NCBI GenBank assembly: GCA_009774615.1
Contig: VSOC01000006.1
Location: 27,995-74,228, forward strand
Reading direction: 5' to 3'
Origin: Lachnospiraceae bacterium
Lineage (GTDB): Bacteria; Bacillota; Clostridia; Lachnospirales; Lachnospiraceae
DNA length: 46,234 nt
Shown here: positions 16,547 through 24,985 of the stretch, in pieces
Layout of the letters: the number at the start of each line of letters is the position of its first letter
How positions within the stretch are numbered: position 1 is the stretch's first letter
The notes under the pieces: model-generated
What the model saw: the letters and a program-made list of their open reading frames with translations, nothing else
Told to the model about the DNA's origin: nothing
Databases searched by the model: none
Program-made: the position numbers and the translations under genes

Positions 16547-17386
16547 TCATTCCGGCAAGGCTTCCCGCAGTTTGCGGATACTCTGCTCCACAGACACAGA
16601 CGGCTCCATAAAATACCTTCCGTCGGTGATTTCCAGGGATAAATACCCGCTGTACCCAAAGTCTGCAAATTCCTTCAGATACTGCTTCATATCCAGCACC
16701 CCGTCACCCCAGGCCAGATGCCCTTTCGGTGCGCCGTCGATAAAATGCACATGAACCAGTCTTTCCCCCAGAGCCTTCAGATACATCGCAGGACTTTCCT
16801 TTGCCAGTGCCATGGGAATGGTGTCGATCATCCCGCCAATAGACGCATGATTTAATTCGTTAAGCATCTTCTGAAGCGAGGACAAATCGTAAACCAGGTT
16901 GCTCTCGTCCCTGCGCAGAACTTCCAGAGCCAGCGTTATCCCATAGTGCTCTGCCATATCGCCCAGACCGGCAAGGTTTTCTGCCGATCGCTTCCAGGCT
17001 TCTTCCTGATCGCTCCCGTCAAAATACCCGGTTCCTGATGTCACAAGCACCTTTTTACAGCCCAGCTCCCCTGCTGCCCGTATGCTGTTTTCAAAAAACT
17101 TCACGCTTCGCCGCCTGGCATCCCTGCCCGGTGCTGCCAGGTTAATCGGATAGACACATTGCTCCGGTGTAAAGCATACCAGATGCAGCCCGCGCCGTTC
17201 AATCTCACGGCGCACGTTAAGAATCTCCCTGTAGGTCATGTCTTCCATGTGGAAATGCGGTGCAGCACCCCATAATTCTATATTTTTCACGCCATTTTTC
17301 ACTGCATCATTTAAAAATTTCGTCAGCGGAAAATACTTATACTGAATATTCATTACCGCAATCTGCTTTGAACTAACTTTATACAT
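16547..17386 (-). CDS. frlC: FrlC-like sugar epimerase (TIM barrel, AP endonuclease 2 fold)
   Basis: A 279-residue xylose-isomerase-like TIM barrel. It shares the FrlC layout: IELWGAAPHFH near residue 36, CFTPEQCVYPINLA near 75, ALEVLRRDESNLV with a metal-ligand glutamate near 155, then VHVHFIDG and LSLEITDGRYF with the last glutamate. FrlC interconverts fructoselysine and its C3 epimer psicoselysine, feeding both into FrlD. It starts 4 nt after the stop of the GntR regulator gene and is clearly in one operon with it. A different substrate within the same family remains possible. Confidence 0.8.
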   Translation of the reverse strand: MYKVSSKQIAVMNIQYKYFPLTKFLNDAVKNGVKNIELWGAAPHFHMEDMTYREILNVRREIERRGLHLVCFTPEQCVYPINLAAPGRDARRRSVKFFENSIRAAGELGCKKVLVTSGTGYFDGSDQEEAWKRSAENLAGLGDMAEHYGITLALEVLRRDESNLVYDLSSLQKMLNELNHASIGGMIDTIPMALAKESPAMYLKALGERLVHVHFIDGAPKGHLAWGDGVLDMKQYLKEFADFGYSGYLSLEITDGRYFMEPSVSVEQSIRKLREALPE

Positions 17387-17390
17387 CGCT

Positions 17391-18128
17391 TCACCCTTTT
17401 TTTATCGTATTGCTTGTCAGTATCTTATATTCATAGCGGTCAGCATTGATAATTTCCTTGCCGTTATATACAGGTTCCCCGTCAACATCATAGGCGATAT
17501 CCTTCGACATAATCAGTGCGTCATGCTCTTTAATCTCCAGATGTTCCGCCTCTTCCTTCGTGGCATAGCAGACACCGATGGTTTTTTCTCCGTTATCCAG
17601 AATAATCCCGTGTTCCTGTAAAATCTGGTGCAGGGAACGGTTCAGATCCTCCGCCAGAAGATAGGCAAACTTCTTCGGAAAATGATTCTCTTCCAAAATC
17701 ACCGGAATATCGTTGCAATAGCGGAGCCGGCGGATACGGATAACCTTATCCTCCTCAGAAAGACGGAGCGCCTTGACATCGGATGTCTTTGCCTTGACCA
17801 GTTCCGCCGATAAAAACTTTGTTCCCGGCCTGCCCCCGGACATTTCACAGCTTTGTGAAAATCCCATAAAACTATTTAAACTCCTTGACACTTTTTTATC
17901 CGAAACAAAGGTTCCGATTCTCTGTCGGCGAACCAGAATTTCATCCTCCACCAAAAGTTCCAGCGCTTTACGGATCGTAATCCTGCTGACGCCGTAAGCC
18001 TCACTTAATTCCAACTCCGTGGGAATCCTTGCATTTGCCTCCAGTTCTTTCCTCTCAATTTTTGACTTGATATCCTCTGCAATCTGCATGTAGAGGGGGA
18101 TTACCGTATCCCGTACAACTTCTGCCAT
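17391..18128 (-). CDS. frlR: GntR/HutC-family transcriptional regulator, FrlR-like
   Basis: A 245-residue repressor. Residues 1-75 form the winged helix-turn-helix (IPLYMQIAEDIKSKIERKEL, then LSEAYGVSRITIRKALELL), and about 95-240 form the UTRA ligand-binding domain of the HutC subfamily, which usually binds a phosphorylated sugar derivative. By position it would sense a 6-phosphorylated Amadori intermediate and release its operators. It is the first gene of an operon with the FrlC-like epimerase; the ribosome binding site is GGATGGGTTGTT just before the ATG at 18128. The candidate operators at 16289 and 21446 are similar palindromes. Confidence 0.85.
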   Translation of the reverse strand: MAEVVRDTVIPLYMQIAEDIKSKIERKELEANARIPTELELSEAYGVSRITIRKALELLVEDEILVRRQRIGTFVSDKKVSRSLNSFMGFSQSCEMSGGRPGTKFLSAELVKAKTSDVKALRLSEEDKVIRIRRLRYCNDIPVILEENHFPKKFAYLLAEDLNRSLHQILQEHGIILDNGEKTIGVCYATKEEAEHLEIKEHDALIMSKDIAYDVDGEPVYNGKEIINADRYEYKILTSNTIKKG

Positions 18129-18151
18129 AACAACCCATCCTTTCTAAGAAC

Positions 18152-18189
18152 ATTACCGTTCACATGCGCAGACCTACGTAAACAGTAAC
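18152..18189 (+). mobile_element. MITE, short internally deleted copy D
   Basis: A 38-bp element: attaccgttcacatgcgcag then acctacgtaaacagtaac. Both ends match the family termini with one or two changes. The flanks are ctaagaac (18144-18151) and ctaaaaac (18190-18197), a 7/8 target duplication. It lies upstream of the frlR start, where it could affect transcription. Confidence 0.65.
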
Positions 18190-18395
18190 CTAAAAACATA
18201 CAAACAATGCTATGTCTAATACAAAACTATACCTGTATGCCTTAAATTGTATCTATAATTAAAAATATCATAACATAAAGGATGAATTTATGCCATTGGT
18301 TTTCGCGATTTTCCGTGAATTCTCAACGAATGATGTCTTCTGTGCGGGATCTTCTCACGAACATCCCCCTCTGCACAGTCACAAAACAGCAATGA

Positions 18396-19391
18396 TTAAT
18401 AATCTAGTCTGCGATAATATCTGCGGATTGCCAGAGGATGTCTGCGGCAATGCTCCAGATGAACATTCAGACGCTGGAATGCCGAACGCATAACGATTGG
18501 CGAAAGCATACCGCGGAACTCATCGCTGATTCCATCCAGCTTGAATTTCTTTGTATCAAATACGAATACCTTGGCGCTGATGGTATTAACGAATTTTTCT
18601 ACGCGATCCATCTGCGGCCTGGCCATATCTTCGCCCTTAATCAGCATTACCGGGATATCCCTCTCAATAACTTCGAGTGTCCCATGGAAGAAGTTTGCTG
18701 CGGAAATCGGTCTTGTGCGCATCCACTGCATCTCTTCCATAATGCACATGCCATAGCAGGTTGCCCAGTCTTCCAGGTTTCCGGCACCAACCAGATAGGT
18801 GATAGGTTCATCGCAGTACTGCTCGGCATAAGCCTTTGCATCCTCGTCGGCATCCTTATAAATCTGTACAACAGCATCCGGCATATGTACGATTTCCTTC
18901 ATAAACTGATCATACTTGTCAAACTGGCCTGCATTCTTTAAGAAGCGCAGGGTTACGGTATACCAGAAATAATAGCCTCCGCCCACAGTGGTTACCAGAT
19001 AATCACTCTTCTCATACAGAGGTGTCCCTTCTTTTTCCACATAGCCGATAACCTTTGCGCCGACCTGATGTGCCTTATCTACGGCTTCCACCACTTCCTT
19101 GGTATCTCCGGAAATAGACTCGATAATAACAATCGACTTTTCATTAAAGAAAGGATTGCCTACCAGGTTAAAGTCTGCTGCATTTTCAATGTAAAGAGGA
19201 AGGGTTGAACCCAGCTGCTTGGCAATGTGCATCATCTGGTTTGCATACAATACAGTCCCGCCGATTCCGATATAAAAAATATTGGAATAGCCGTCACTGC
19301 ACACCTGATCCACAAACTTTTCTACCTGCGGAATAATATCTACTCCGTTCTGGTGTTCCTGTCTTATCTTTGCTTCATCAAAATTAAACAT
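18396..19391 (-). CDS. SIS-domain sugar phosphate deglycase (FrlB/GfrF type)
   Basis: A 331-residue two-SIS-domain protein of the FrlB/GfrE/GfrF deglycase kind. SIS domain 1 starts at about NIFYIGIGGTV, with IIESISGDTKEVV as the phosphosugar loop; domain 2 starts at YLVGAGNLED and has FFHGTLEVIERDIPV with the conserved histidine. It should split a 6-phosphorylated sugar-amine into glucose 6-phosphate and the free amine. It is clearly related to, but distinct from, the other SIS protein at 20439. I use the ATG at 19391, preceded by AAGGAGGAAAG; the 42 codons upstream of it read as non-coding and overlap the YitT gene end. Confidence 0.8.
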   Translation of the reverse strand: MFNFDEAKIRQEHQNGVDIIPQVEKFVDQVCSDGYSNIFYIGIGGTVLYANQMMHIAKQLGSTLPLYIENAADFNLVGNPFFNEKSIVIIESISGDTKEVVEAVDKAHQVGAKVIGYVEKEGTPLYEKSDYLVTTVGGGYYFWYTVTLRFLKNAGQFDKYDQFMKEIVHMPDAVVQIYKDADEDAKAYAEQYCDEPITYLVGAGNLEDWATCYGMCIMEEMQWMRTRPISAANFFHGTLEVIERDIPVMLIKGEDMARPQMDRVEKFVNTISAKVFVFDTKKFKLDGISDEFRGMLSPIVMRSAFQRLNVHLEHCRRHPLAIRRYYRRLDY

Positions 19392-19421
19392 GTCTTTCCT
19401 CCTTGATTTGTCAATCTTTTC

Positions 19422-19475
19422 GTTACTATTCCTATGGTCAGCGCAGCAAGTGCACAGACCTAGGTGAACAATAAC
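19422..19475 (+). mobile_element. MITE, internally deleted copy C
   Basis: A 54-bp element from gttactattc to gtgaacaataac. It keeps the right-hand block ggtcagcgcagcaagtgcac of copy A and has lost the rest. Flanks are perfect: atcttttc at 19414-19421 and at 19476-19483, an exact 8-bp target duplication. It sits between the YitT and deglycase genes in one transcript. Confidence 0.8.
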
Positions 19476-19491
19476 ATCTTTTCTGCAGCTC

Positions 19492-20376
19492 TTACTGCAC
19501 TTCCAGACGTTTTTCAAAGTTTCCTAAAATTGTATCCGGCGATATCACCTGCACAAAAGCATGAGGATCTTCCTGACGGATAAGTTTCTTTAAAATATGC
19601 AGTTCATATTTATTAATCACGACCATGTGTACCACTTCTTCCGAGTGGCTGTACTCTCCCCAGGCTTTCCAACTGGTCACGCCCCGCACCACAGCCCGGT
19701 TAATTTTCTCGCCCAGAGTCTTATCCTTCGTCACCACAAATACGGATACCTTAATATTCTGCTCATGCACCCGATCGACCATAATCCCTGCCACAATGGA
19801 AAATACCATGGAATAGGCAGCTACCTCGACATCATAGCGCATGGCGGCAATGGAATAAATGCAGATATTCATGATTACACTGAGTTTGCCCACGCCAAAT
19901 TCAGGGTAGTTTTTCGCACAATACATACCCACGATATCTGTTCCGCCGCCCGATCCCCCTGCGCGCAGCGTAATTCCCACACCTACTCCGGATAAAACAC
20001 CGCCCACGATACAGTTTAACAGCAGGTCACTTAACAGCGGCTCCTTCGGAGCAGGAATAAAGGTTAAAAGCAGTGACTGGATACAGACCGCCACAATCGT
20101 CCGGTACAAAAATTTTTTTCCAATGCTCTTATAGCCCAAGAGAAACAGAGGGAGATTAATGCACCAGAGAATAATGCCCGTCAGGTCAATGCTCTCCGGC
20201 ACATGAAGACCCAAGCCTTCCTCCAGCAAAAGTTTTACCAACTGGGAAACTCCCGTAAAACCGCCGCTGTAAAGATCGACTGGAACCAGAAACCACCGGT
20301 AAGCTGCCGCATAACAGGCAACACCCAAAATTGCCCAAAACATGTTCGAGGTTTCCCTCTGTATTTGCTTCTTCAT
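19492..20376 (-). CDS. YitT family membrane protein
   Basis: A 294-residue protein with about five to six membrane helices (residues about 12-190) followed by a soluble C-terminal DUF2179 domain (about 205-290, including FVVTKDKTLGEKINRAV and VISPDTILGNFEKR). YitT proteins are widespread in Firmicutes and their function is largely unsettled. Here it lies between two deglycase genes on the same strand, which suggests a link to Amadori-product use, for example movement of a released amine, but nothing in the sequence shows that. The ATG at 20376 has GGGAG about 10 nt upstream. Confidence 0.85.
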   Translation of the reverse strand: MKKQIQRETSNMFWAILGVACYAAAYRWFLVPVDLYSGGFTGVSQLVKLLLEEGLGLHVPESIDLTGIILWCINLPLFLLGYKSIGKKFLYRTIVAVCIQSLLLTFIPAPKEPLLSDLLLNCIVGGVLSGVGVGITLRAGGSGGGTDIVGMYCAKNYPEFGVGKLSVIMNICIYSIAAMRYDVEVAAYSMVFSIVAGIMVDRVHEQNIKVSVFVVTKDKTLGEKINRAVVRGVTSWKAWGEYSHSEEVVHMVVINKYELHILKKLIRQEDPHAFVQVISPDTILGNFEKRLEVQ

Positions 20377-20438
20377 GGATGAATCTCCCTGTTTCTTTAT
20401 TGTTCATTTCTTTATTCTTATCTTGTATTAATATTGTA

Positions 20439-21407
20439 TTAATATTCAAGCTTCCACATATACCTTCTCTGGGTCAGAGGATGGTTCCTTACAATGGCAA
20501 GCTGCTCTGCATATACACGTAAAACAGCGGAAAGCACCATCGGGTTAAAGTACTCGGCAACGGAAGCCGGAACCTCGGATGCAAGACCGAAATCCTTGCC
20601 GTCTAAAACAGTAGTCTTTGCCTGGAAACGGTTTAAGAAATCCAGAGCGCGGGAATCTAAGGCACGGGTGCGGCCTTCATTCATTAACAGGATGAACGGA
20701 ACATCCTTCTCTACAATCTCAAATGGGCCGTGGAAGAATTCACCGTCGTGGAAGGAGCCGGAGTTCACCCACTGCATTTCCATTAACAGGCAAATCGAGA
20801 AGGCATAGGCAACTTCCTGGGTAGCGCCGGAACTCATCACATAGACAACTGGTGCGTCTTTATAGTCCTCGGCAAAATTCTTTGCTGCCGGAACAACAAA
20901 GGATACTGCCTTTTCAATCAGGTCATAAATCTTTCCAAAGGCTGTCTGCATATCGTCGTAACGGTCGTAGCCCTCATACTGGTTAAGAATCTCTACAGCC
21001 AGGGAAAGAACATTCGTCATCTTCTCCAGTTTTGCCGCATAATTCTTTTCAAATCCGTGAAGAATAACATAGTGCGCATTCTTTGCCAGAGGTGAGCCGT
21101 CCACATGAGTTACGGCGATAACCTTTGCGCCCAGTTCCATGGCTTTTTTGGAGGCTGCTACGGTTTCCGGTGTAGTCCCGCCCAGAGAACAGGTAACAAC
21201 AATTGCAGTTTCGTCCACAGCTACTGGTGTAGCATGAAGGAACTCATTTGCGGTGTAATGTCCTACCCGAATATTCCTTGCATTAGCTTCCAGGAAATAT
21301 TTGCCCGGATAAAGTTCTGCTTTAGAAGCTCCACAGCCTACAAAATATACGGATTTTACTGCTGGTACTTCCTTTTTAATTGCTTCAATAATCTGCTTAG
21401 GTTCCAT
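20439..21407 (-). CDS. frlB: SIS-domain deglycase, FrlB-like (fructoselysine 6-phosphate deglycase)
   Basis: A 322-residue two-SIS-domain enzyme. SIS 1 has VYFVGCGASKAELYPGKY and VTCSLGGTTPETV (phosphosugar loop); SIS 2 has VYVMSSGATQEVAYAF and SGSFHDGEFFHGPFEIVEKD, close to the SGEFRHGPLEIVEPG stretch of E. coli FrlB that holds the conserved histidine and glutamate. It should release glucose 6-phosphate and lysine. I chose the ATG at 21407: AAGGAGG lies about 9 nt upstream, while the 14 codons before it fall in the promoter region. It opens a probable transcript with the YitT gene and the second deglycase gene. Confidence 0.82.
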   Translation of the reverse strand: MEPKQIIEAIKKEVPAVKSVYFVGCGASKAELYPGKYFLEANARNIRVGHYTANEFLHATPVAVDETAIVVTCSLGGTTPETVAASKKAMELGAKVIAVTHVDGSPLAKNAHYVILHGFEKNYAAKLEKMTNVLSLAVEILNQYEGYDRYDDMQTAFGKIYDLIEKAVSFVVPAAKNFAEDYKDAPVVYVMSSGATQEVAYAFSICLLMEMQWVNSGSFHDGEFFHGPFEIVEKDVPFILLMNEGRTRALDSRALDFLNRFQAKTTVLDGKDFGLASEVPASVAEYFNPMVLSAVLRVYAEQLAIVRNHPLTQRRYMWKLEY

Positions 21408-21437
21408 AACGATTACCCTCCTTGTTTTTATAATACA

Positions 21438-21466
21438 TATATATAACAAAATATAACTTTTGTCAA
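21438..21466 (-). promoter_or_regulatory. promoter of the frlB-yitT operon
   Basis: On the minus strand TTGACA (-35), exactly 17 nt, TATATA (-10), about 30 nt ahead of the start codon. This is a strong sigma-A type promoter. Confidence 0.8.
21446..21463. promoter_or_regulatory. candidate GntR operator, frlB side
   Basis: ACAAAATATAACTTTTGT: 6-bp arms around 6 nt, lying in the spacer between the -35 and -10. Similar in form to the palindrome at 16289. Bound protein would block RNA polymerase. Confidence 0.5.
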
Positions 21467-21569
21467 TACCAAATATATTTATTTTGTTTTATTTTATATC
21501 ATAATTGTTTTATTGATAGTTTTTAAACAATATTTAACGCATACAAAATATACAAAGAAACAAAAAAAT

Positions 21570-21604
21570 ATTGCCGAACGGTATCTTCCGCACCATTCGG
21601 CAAT
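21570..21604 (-). terminator. intrinsic terminator after ruvB
   Basis: The minus strand has ATTGCCGAATGGT / ACCGTTCGGCAAT arms around 9 nt, followed by ATTTTTTTG. It ends the ruvAB transcript. Confidence 0.88.
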
Positions 21605-21701
21605 ACATAATTGTTATTTTATTGTCTTTAATGTATTCACTCTGTCTGCTTGTTATCCCTGTGTTTGCTCTGCCTGCTTGTTAGCACTGTGTCTACTATG
21701 T

Positions 21702-22706
21702 CTACAGCCCCAGCCCCAGATGACGATAAGCCAGCCTGGTCGCTACCCTTCCCCGCGGCGTCCGGTTAATCAGCCCGTTCATCAGCAGATAAGGCTCATA
21801 CACATCCTCGAGCGTCCCTGCATCTTCGCCCAGTGCCGCTGCCAGAGTATCCAGCCCCACCGGTCCGCCGGAAAACTTCTCAATCACTGCCAGAAGGATG
21901 TTCCTGTCGTTCTGATCTAATCCCAGCTTATCCACATCCAAAATATCCAGCGCAAAATCTGCAACCTCTTTGGTAATTACTCCATCATACTTTACCTGAG
22001 CAAAGTCCCGCACACGCTTTAACAGACGGTTTGCCAGACGCGGCGTCCCCCGTGAACGCTTCGCAAGCTCCCTAGCCCCTTCCTCGTCAATCTCCACCTG
22101 TAAAACCCCTGCCGACCGAATAATAATGGTGGTCAGCTCCTCCGGCGTATAAAACTCCAGCTTCTGCACCACCCCAAACCGATCCCGCAGAGGAGCGGTT
22201 AAAAGCCCTGCCCTGGTCGTCGCTCCCACCAAAGTAAAATGCGGCAGATCCAGACGTATGGATCGCGCCGAGGAATCCTTTCCCAGCATAATATCGATGG
22301 CAAAGTCCTCCATCGCCGGATATAAAACCTCCTCCACCTGGCGGTTTAACCGATGAATCTCATCGACAAACAAAACATCGCCTTCCTGAAGATTATTTAA
22401 TACTGCGGCAATCTCCCCGGGTTTTTCAATCGCCGGACCGGAAGTTATCTTAATATTTACGCCCATTTCATTGGCAATAATGCAGGACAGGGTGGTCTTG
22501 CCCAGTCCCGGAGGCCCGTAAAACAGCACATGATCCAGAGATTCCCCCCTGGATTTTGCTGCGTCAATATATACTTTTAAATTCGACTTAATCTTTTCCT
22601 GTCCAATATAATCCTTCAGCATCTGCGGCCGAAGGCTGCTCTCAATCTTCTGATCTTCCGGAGTAATATCTGTATTAATCACTCGCCGCTGCCCATTGCT
22701 GCCCAT
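21702..22706 (-). CDS. ruvB: Holliday junction branch migration helicase RuvB
   Basis: A 334-residue AAA+ motor with Walker A GPPGLGKT (64-71), Walker B DEIH (115-118), sensor 1 GATTRAG and a winged-helix C-terminus (TPRGRVATRLAYRHLG). It drives branch migration of Holliday junctions with RuvA during recombination. Full family length. The ATG at 22706 follows AAAGGAAAACT. It lies 80 nt downstream of ruvA, as in most Firmicutes; ruvC is absent here, as usual in this phylum, where RecU cuts the junction. Confidence 0.97.
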   Translation of the reverse strand: MGSNGQRRVINTDITPEDQKIESSLRPQMLKDYIGQEKIKSNLKVYIDAAKSRGESLDHVLFYGPPGLGKTTLSCIIANEMGVNIKITSGPAIEKPGEIAAVLNNLQEGDVLFVDEIHRLNRQVEEVLYPAMEDFAIDIMLGKDSSARSIRLDLPHFTLVGATTRAGLLTAPLRDRFGVVQKLEFYTPEELTTIIIRSAGVLQVEIDEEGARELAKRSRGTPRLANRLLKRVRDFAQVKYDGVITKEVADFALDILDVDKLGLDQNDRNILLAVIEKFSGGPVGLDTLAAALGEDAGTLEDVYEPYLLMNGLINRTPRGRVATRLAYRHLGLGL

Positions 22707-22786
22707 AGTTTTCCTTTTTCCTGCTTTCTTTATTCACTATTCTTTCAGACTGTAACCGGACTTTATTCATTATCCAAACGATCTTT

Positions 22787-23416
22787 CTACATAAAGGCCA
22801 GAAACTTAAGCGATGCCTTCAGCACATCCTCTGACGTCATCCCTTCGGTCAGTTCTACCTTCTTTACCGCCTTGGAAGCTTCTGCCATACTGTAGCCTAA
22901 GGCAGCCAGCGCCTGCACGGCTTCCTTGGCTGCACCGGCAAGCCCGTCATCCGCTGTTTTCTCATCGGCTCCCCCGGCTCTATTTGCTGCCAGCCAGCTT
23001 TCCGTCAGCTGATCCATGGAAATCTTATCCTTCATATCCAGGATGATCCGCCGTGCTGTCTTAAGTCCGATTCCCGGAGCTTTCGCAATCGCCTTGGCAT
23101 CCTCCGAAACCAGGGCTATCCGCAGATCCTCTAAGGATACGGACGACAAAACCGCCAGCGCTGCCTTAGGGCCCACGCCGTTCACCCCTAAAAGCTGCTT
23201 AAATATCCGTTTATCCTGCGGAGTCAAAAACCCGTACAGGCTCATCCCGTCTTCACGAACCTGAAAATACGTGTAAAGCTTTACTTCCTCCCCAAGTGAT
23301 GGAAGCGCCTCCAGCACCGACAGCGGAACCCGGATTTCCAGCCCCACCGGCCCTGCCTCCACAACCACGCAGTCCTCTTCCTTACTCACCAATATCCCTT
23401 TGACAAATGCAATCAT
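22787..23416 (-). CDS. ruvA: Holliday junction binding protein RuvA
   Basis: A 209-residue protein with the N-terminal OB-fold (MIAFVKGILVSKEEDCVVVEAG), two helix-hairpin-helix motifs (LLGVNGVGPKAAL and IAKAPGIGLKTARRIILDMKD) and a C-terminal domain III that contacts RuvB (AVQALAALGYSMAEASKAV). It holds the four-way junction open for RuvB. The ATG at 23416 is preceded by GGAGAGATAACCGTT. The linker between domains II and III is Ala/Gly-rich, as is normal. Confidence 0.97.
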   Translation of the reverse strand: MIAFVKGILVSKEEDCVVVEAGPVGLEIRVPLSVLEALPSLGEEVKLYTYFQVREDGMSLYGFLTPQDKRIFKQLLGVNGVGPKAALAVLSSVSLEDLRIALVSEDAKAIAKAPGIGLKTARRIILDMKDKISMDQLTESWLAANRAGGADEKTADDGLAGAAKEAVQALAALGYSMAEASKAVKKVELTEGMTSEDVLKASLKFLAFM

Positions 23417-23635
23417 AACGGTTATCTCTCCAAAACTTCCATGATTTTCTTATCTGCTTTTTTCGCTTTTTGCTTTTTCTGCTTTTCTATTCGGCTTTTT
23501 ATCTCTATTTTTTCTCTGCCCTGCCCCTATCATAACACAGCCGCCAAAACTCTGCAAGTATTTGCGAACAAACATTCGCTTTACAGTTTTTCGATAATCG
23601 CTTATAATTTTCCTGAAAGGAGTCCATATTTCCCT

Positions 23636-24844
23636 ATGAAAATCATTCACTCAGCTTCCCGGATTACCCCTGCTTTTCCTCTAGAAATCTCGGTTCTCTT
23701 AGACACCGATGCTTCTTTGGATAAAATCCTGTTTTTTGACATCGAAACCACGGGATTTTCCCCGGATTCGGCACAGATCTACCTTATCGGCTGCCTTTAC
23801 TGCAAATTATCTTCCGCAGCCGCAACTCTGCCCTCTTATGAAAAACGGTCTTCCGTTGAAACTCTGCCTTCCGGCGAAACTTCTTCCGCAGCCGAAACTC
23901 CCTCCTGGCAGATGATACAGTGGTTTGGCGAAAAGCCGGAAGATGAAGTTCTGCTGCTTGGCTCTTTTTTTGCTTTTCTTAAACCCTGCAAAGCACTTAT
24001 TCACTACAACGGCGACGCCTTCGATCTTTCCTTTATCCGCAGCCGCTGCAAGCTTTATCACCTGGACTGTCCGCTGTCCGAAGTCCAAAGTATTGACCTT
24101 TACCGGAAAATCCGTCCCTGGAAGGGGGCACTCTCCATGCCCGCATTAAAGCAAAAAGCTGTGGAAACATTTCTTTCCATCCGCCGTGAGGAAGATTTTA
24201 CCGGGCGGCAGTTAATCGCTGCCTACCAGGATTACTGTTCCTCACCCAGAAATGCATTGCTCAACCTGCTTCTTTTGCACAATCAGGAAGACCTTTGCGG
24301 ACTGGCGCAGATCCTTCCCCTTTTAATATATACAAAGCTTCCCGGGCTTTCCTTTTCCCTGACCGGACACGGCATCGAAGAAACGGAAAAAATCAGGGAG
24401 GGAAACGGCTCTAGCCTTAAGCTTTATTACCAGAGCCCTGTTCTATTTCCGGTTCCCTTTTACTTGGAAGGCCCGTTTTTTGCCATTGAGGGAAACGACA
24501 AACAAATCCTCGTTACCCTTCCCGTGTACTGCGGGGAAATGAAATATTTTTATCCGGATGTCCAGAATTATTATTACCTGCCCTTTGAAGATATGGCTGT
24601 CCATAAAAGCGTGGGAAACTATGTAGCCAGAGATGCCCGAAAAAAAGCCACGCCCAAAACCTGTTATACCCGAAAAACCGGGCAGTTTTTTCCCCAGCCG
24701 GAAAATCTTTATCTGCCGGCTTTTCAGCATGCCTATAAGAGCCGCCCCTGCTATGCCGAATACAGCGCGGAATGTTTTTCCGATTTATCGGCTGCGGATA
24801 CCTTCATTCGTCAGCTTTTCCTTACGCTTCCTGTATTTTCGTAG
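23636..24844 (+). CDS. YprB-type RNase H-fold 3'-5' exonuclease domain protein
   Basis: A 402-residue protein with an exonuclease core of the DEDD class: FFDIETTGFSPDSAQIYLIG (Asp and Glu of motif I), then HYNGDAFDLSFIRSRC (motif II) and the late NQEDLCGLAQIL with the final aspartate. Family members (B. subtilis YprB) are predicted nucleases with no firm role. I start at the ATG at 23636, with GAAAGGAG about 13 nt upstream; the earlier 65 codons are hydrophobic and poorly coding, and overlap the region before ruvA. A Ser/Ala/Glu-rich insertion with repeated PSYEKRSSVETLPSGE-like blocks (about 65-95) breaks the core. It faces DUF5662 tail to tail. Confidence 0.8.
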   Translation: MKIIHSASRITPAFPLEISVLLDTDASLDKILFFDIETTGFSPDSAQIYLIGCLYCKLSSAAATLPSYEKRSSVETLPSGETSSAAETPSWQMIQWFGEKPEDEVLLLGSFFAFLKPCKALIHYNGDAFDLSFIRSRCKLYHLDCPLSEVQSIDLYRKIRPWKGALSMPALKQKAVETFLSIRREEDFTGRQLIAAYQDYCSSPRNALLNLLLLHNQEDLCGLAQILPLLIYTKLPGLSFSLTGHGIEETEKIREGNGSSLKLYYQSPVLFPVPFYLEGPFFAIEGNDKQILVTLPVYCGEMKYFYPDVQNYYYLPFEDMAVHKSVGNYVARDARKKATPKTCYTRKTGQFFPQPENLYLPAFQHAYKSRPCYAEYSAECFSDLSAADTFIRQLFLTLPVFS

Positions 24845-24985
24845 GTTCCTGTGTTTTGCTGCTTTCTGTTTTTTCAGGTTCCTGCTATTTTTGCACTTTT
24901 TGTTTTTTCAGGTTCCTGCTATTTTTGCACTTTTTGTTTTTTCAGGTTCCTGCTATTTTTTCACTTTCTGCTTTTTGCAGGTTCC
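24843..24985. repeat. ~34-bp tandem repeat between convergent genes
   Basis: aggttcctg(c/t) recurs at 24843, 24876, 24910, 24944 and 24979, giving a 33-35-bp unit; the middle copies are nearly identical (ggttcctgctatttttgcac, then tttttgttttttca). The last copy encodes the C-terminal residues of the DUF5662 protein, and the first begins at the YprB stop. Confidence 0.85.

Noticed and set aside
24843..24985. Possible CRISPR array
   Set aside because: The repeats abut one another with no unique spacers and overlap a coding end.
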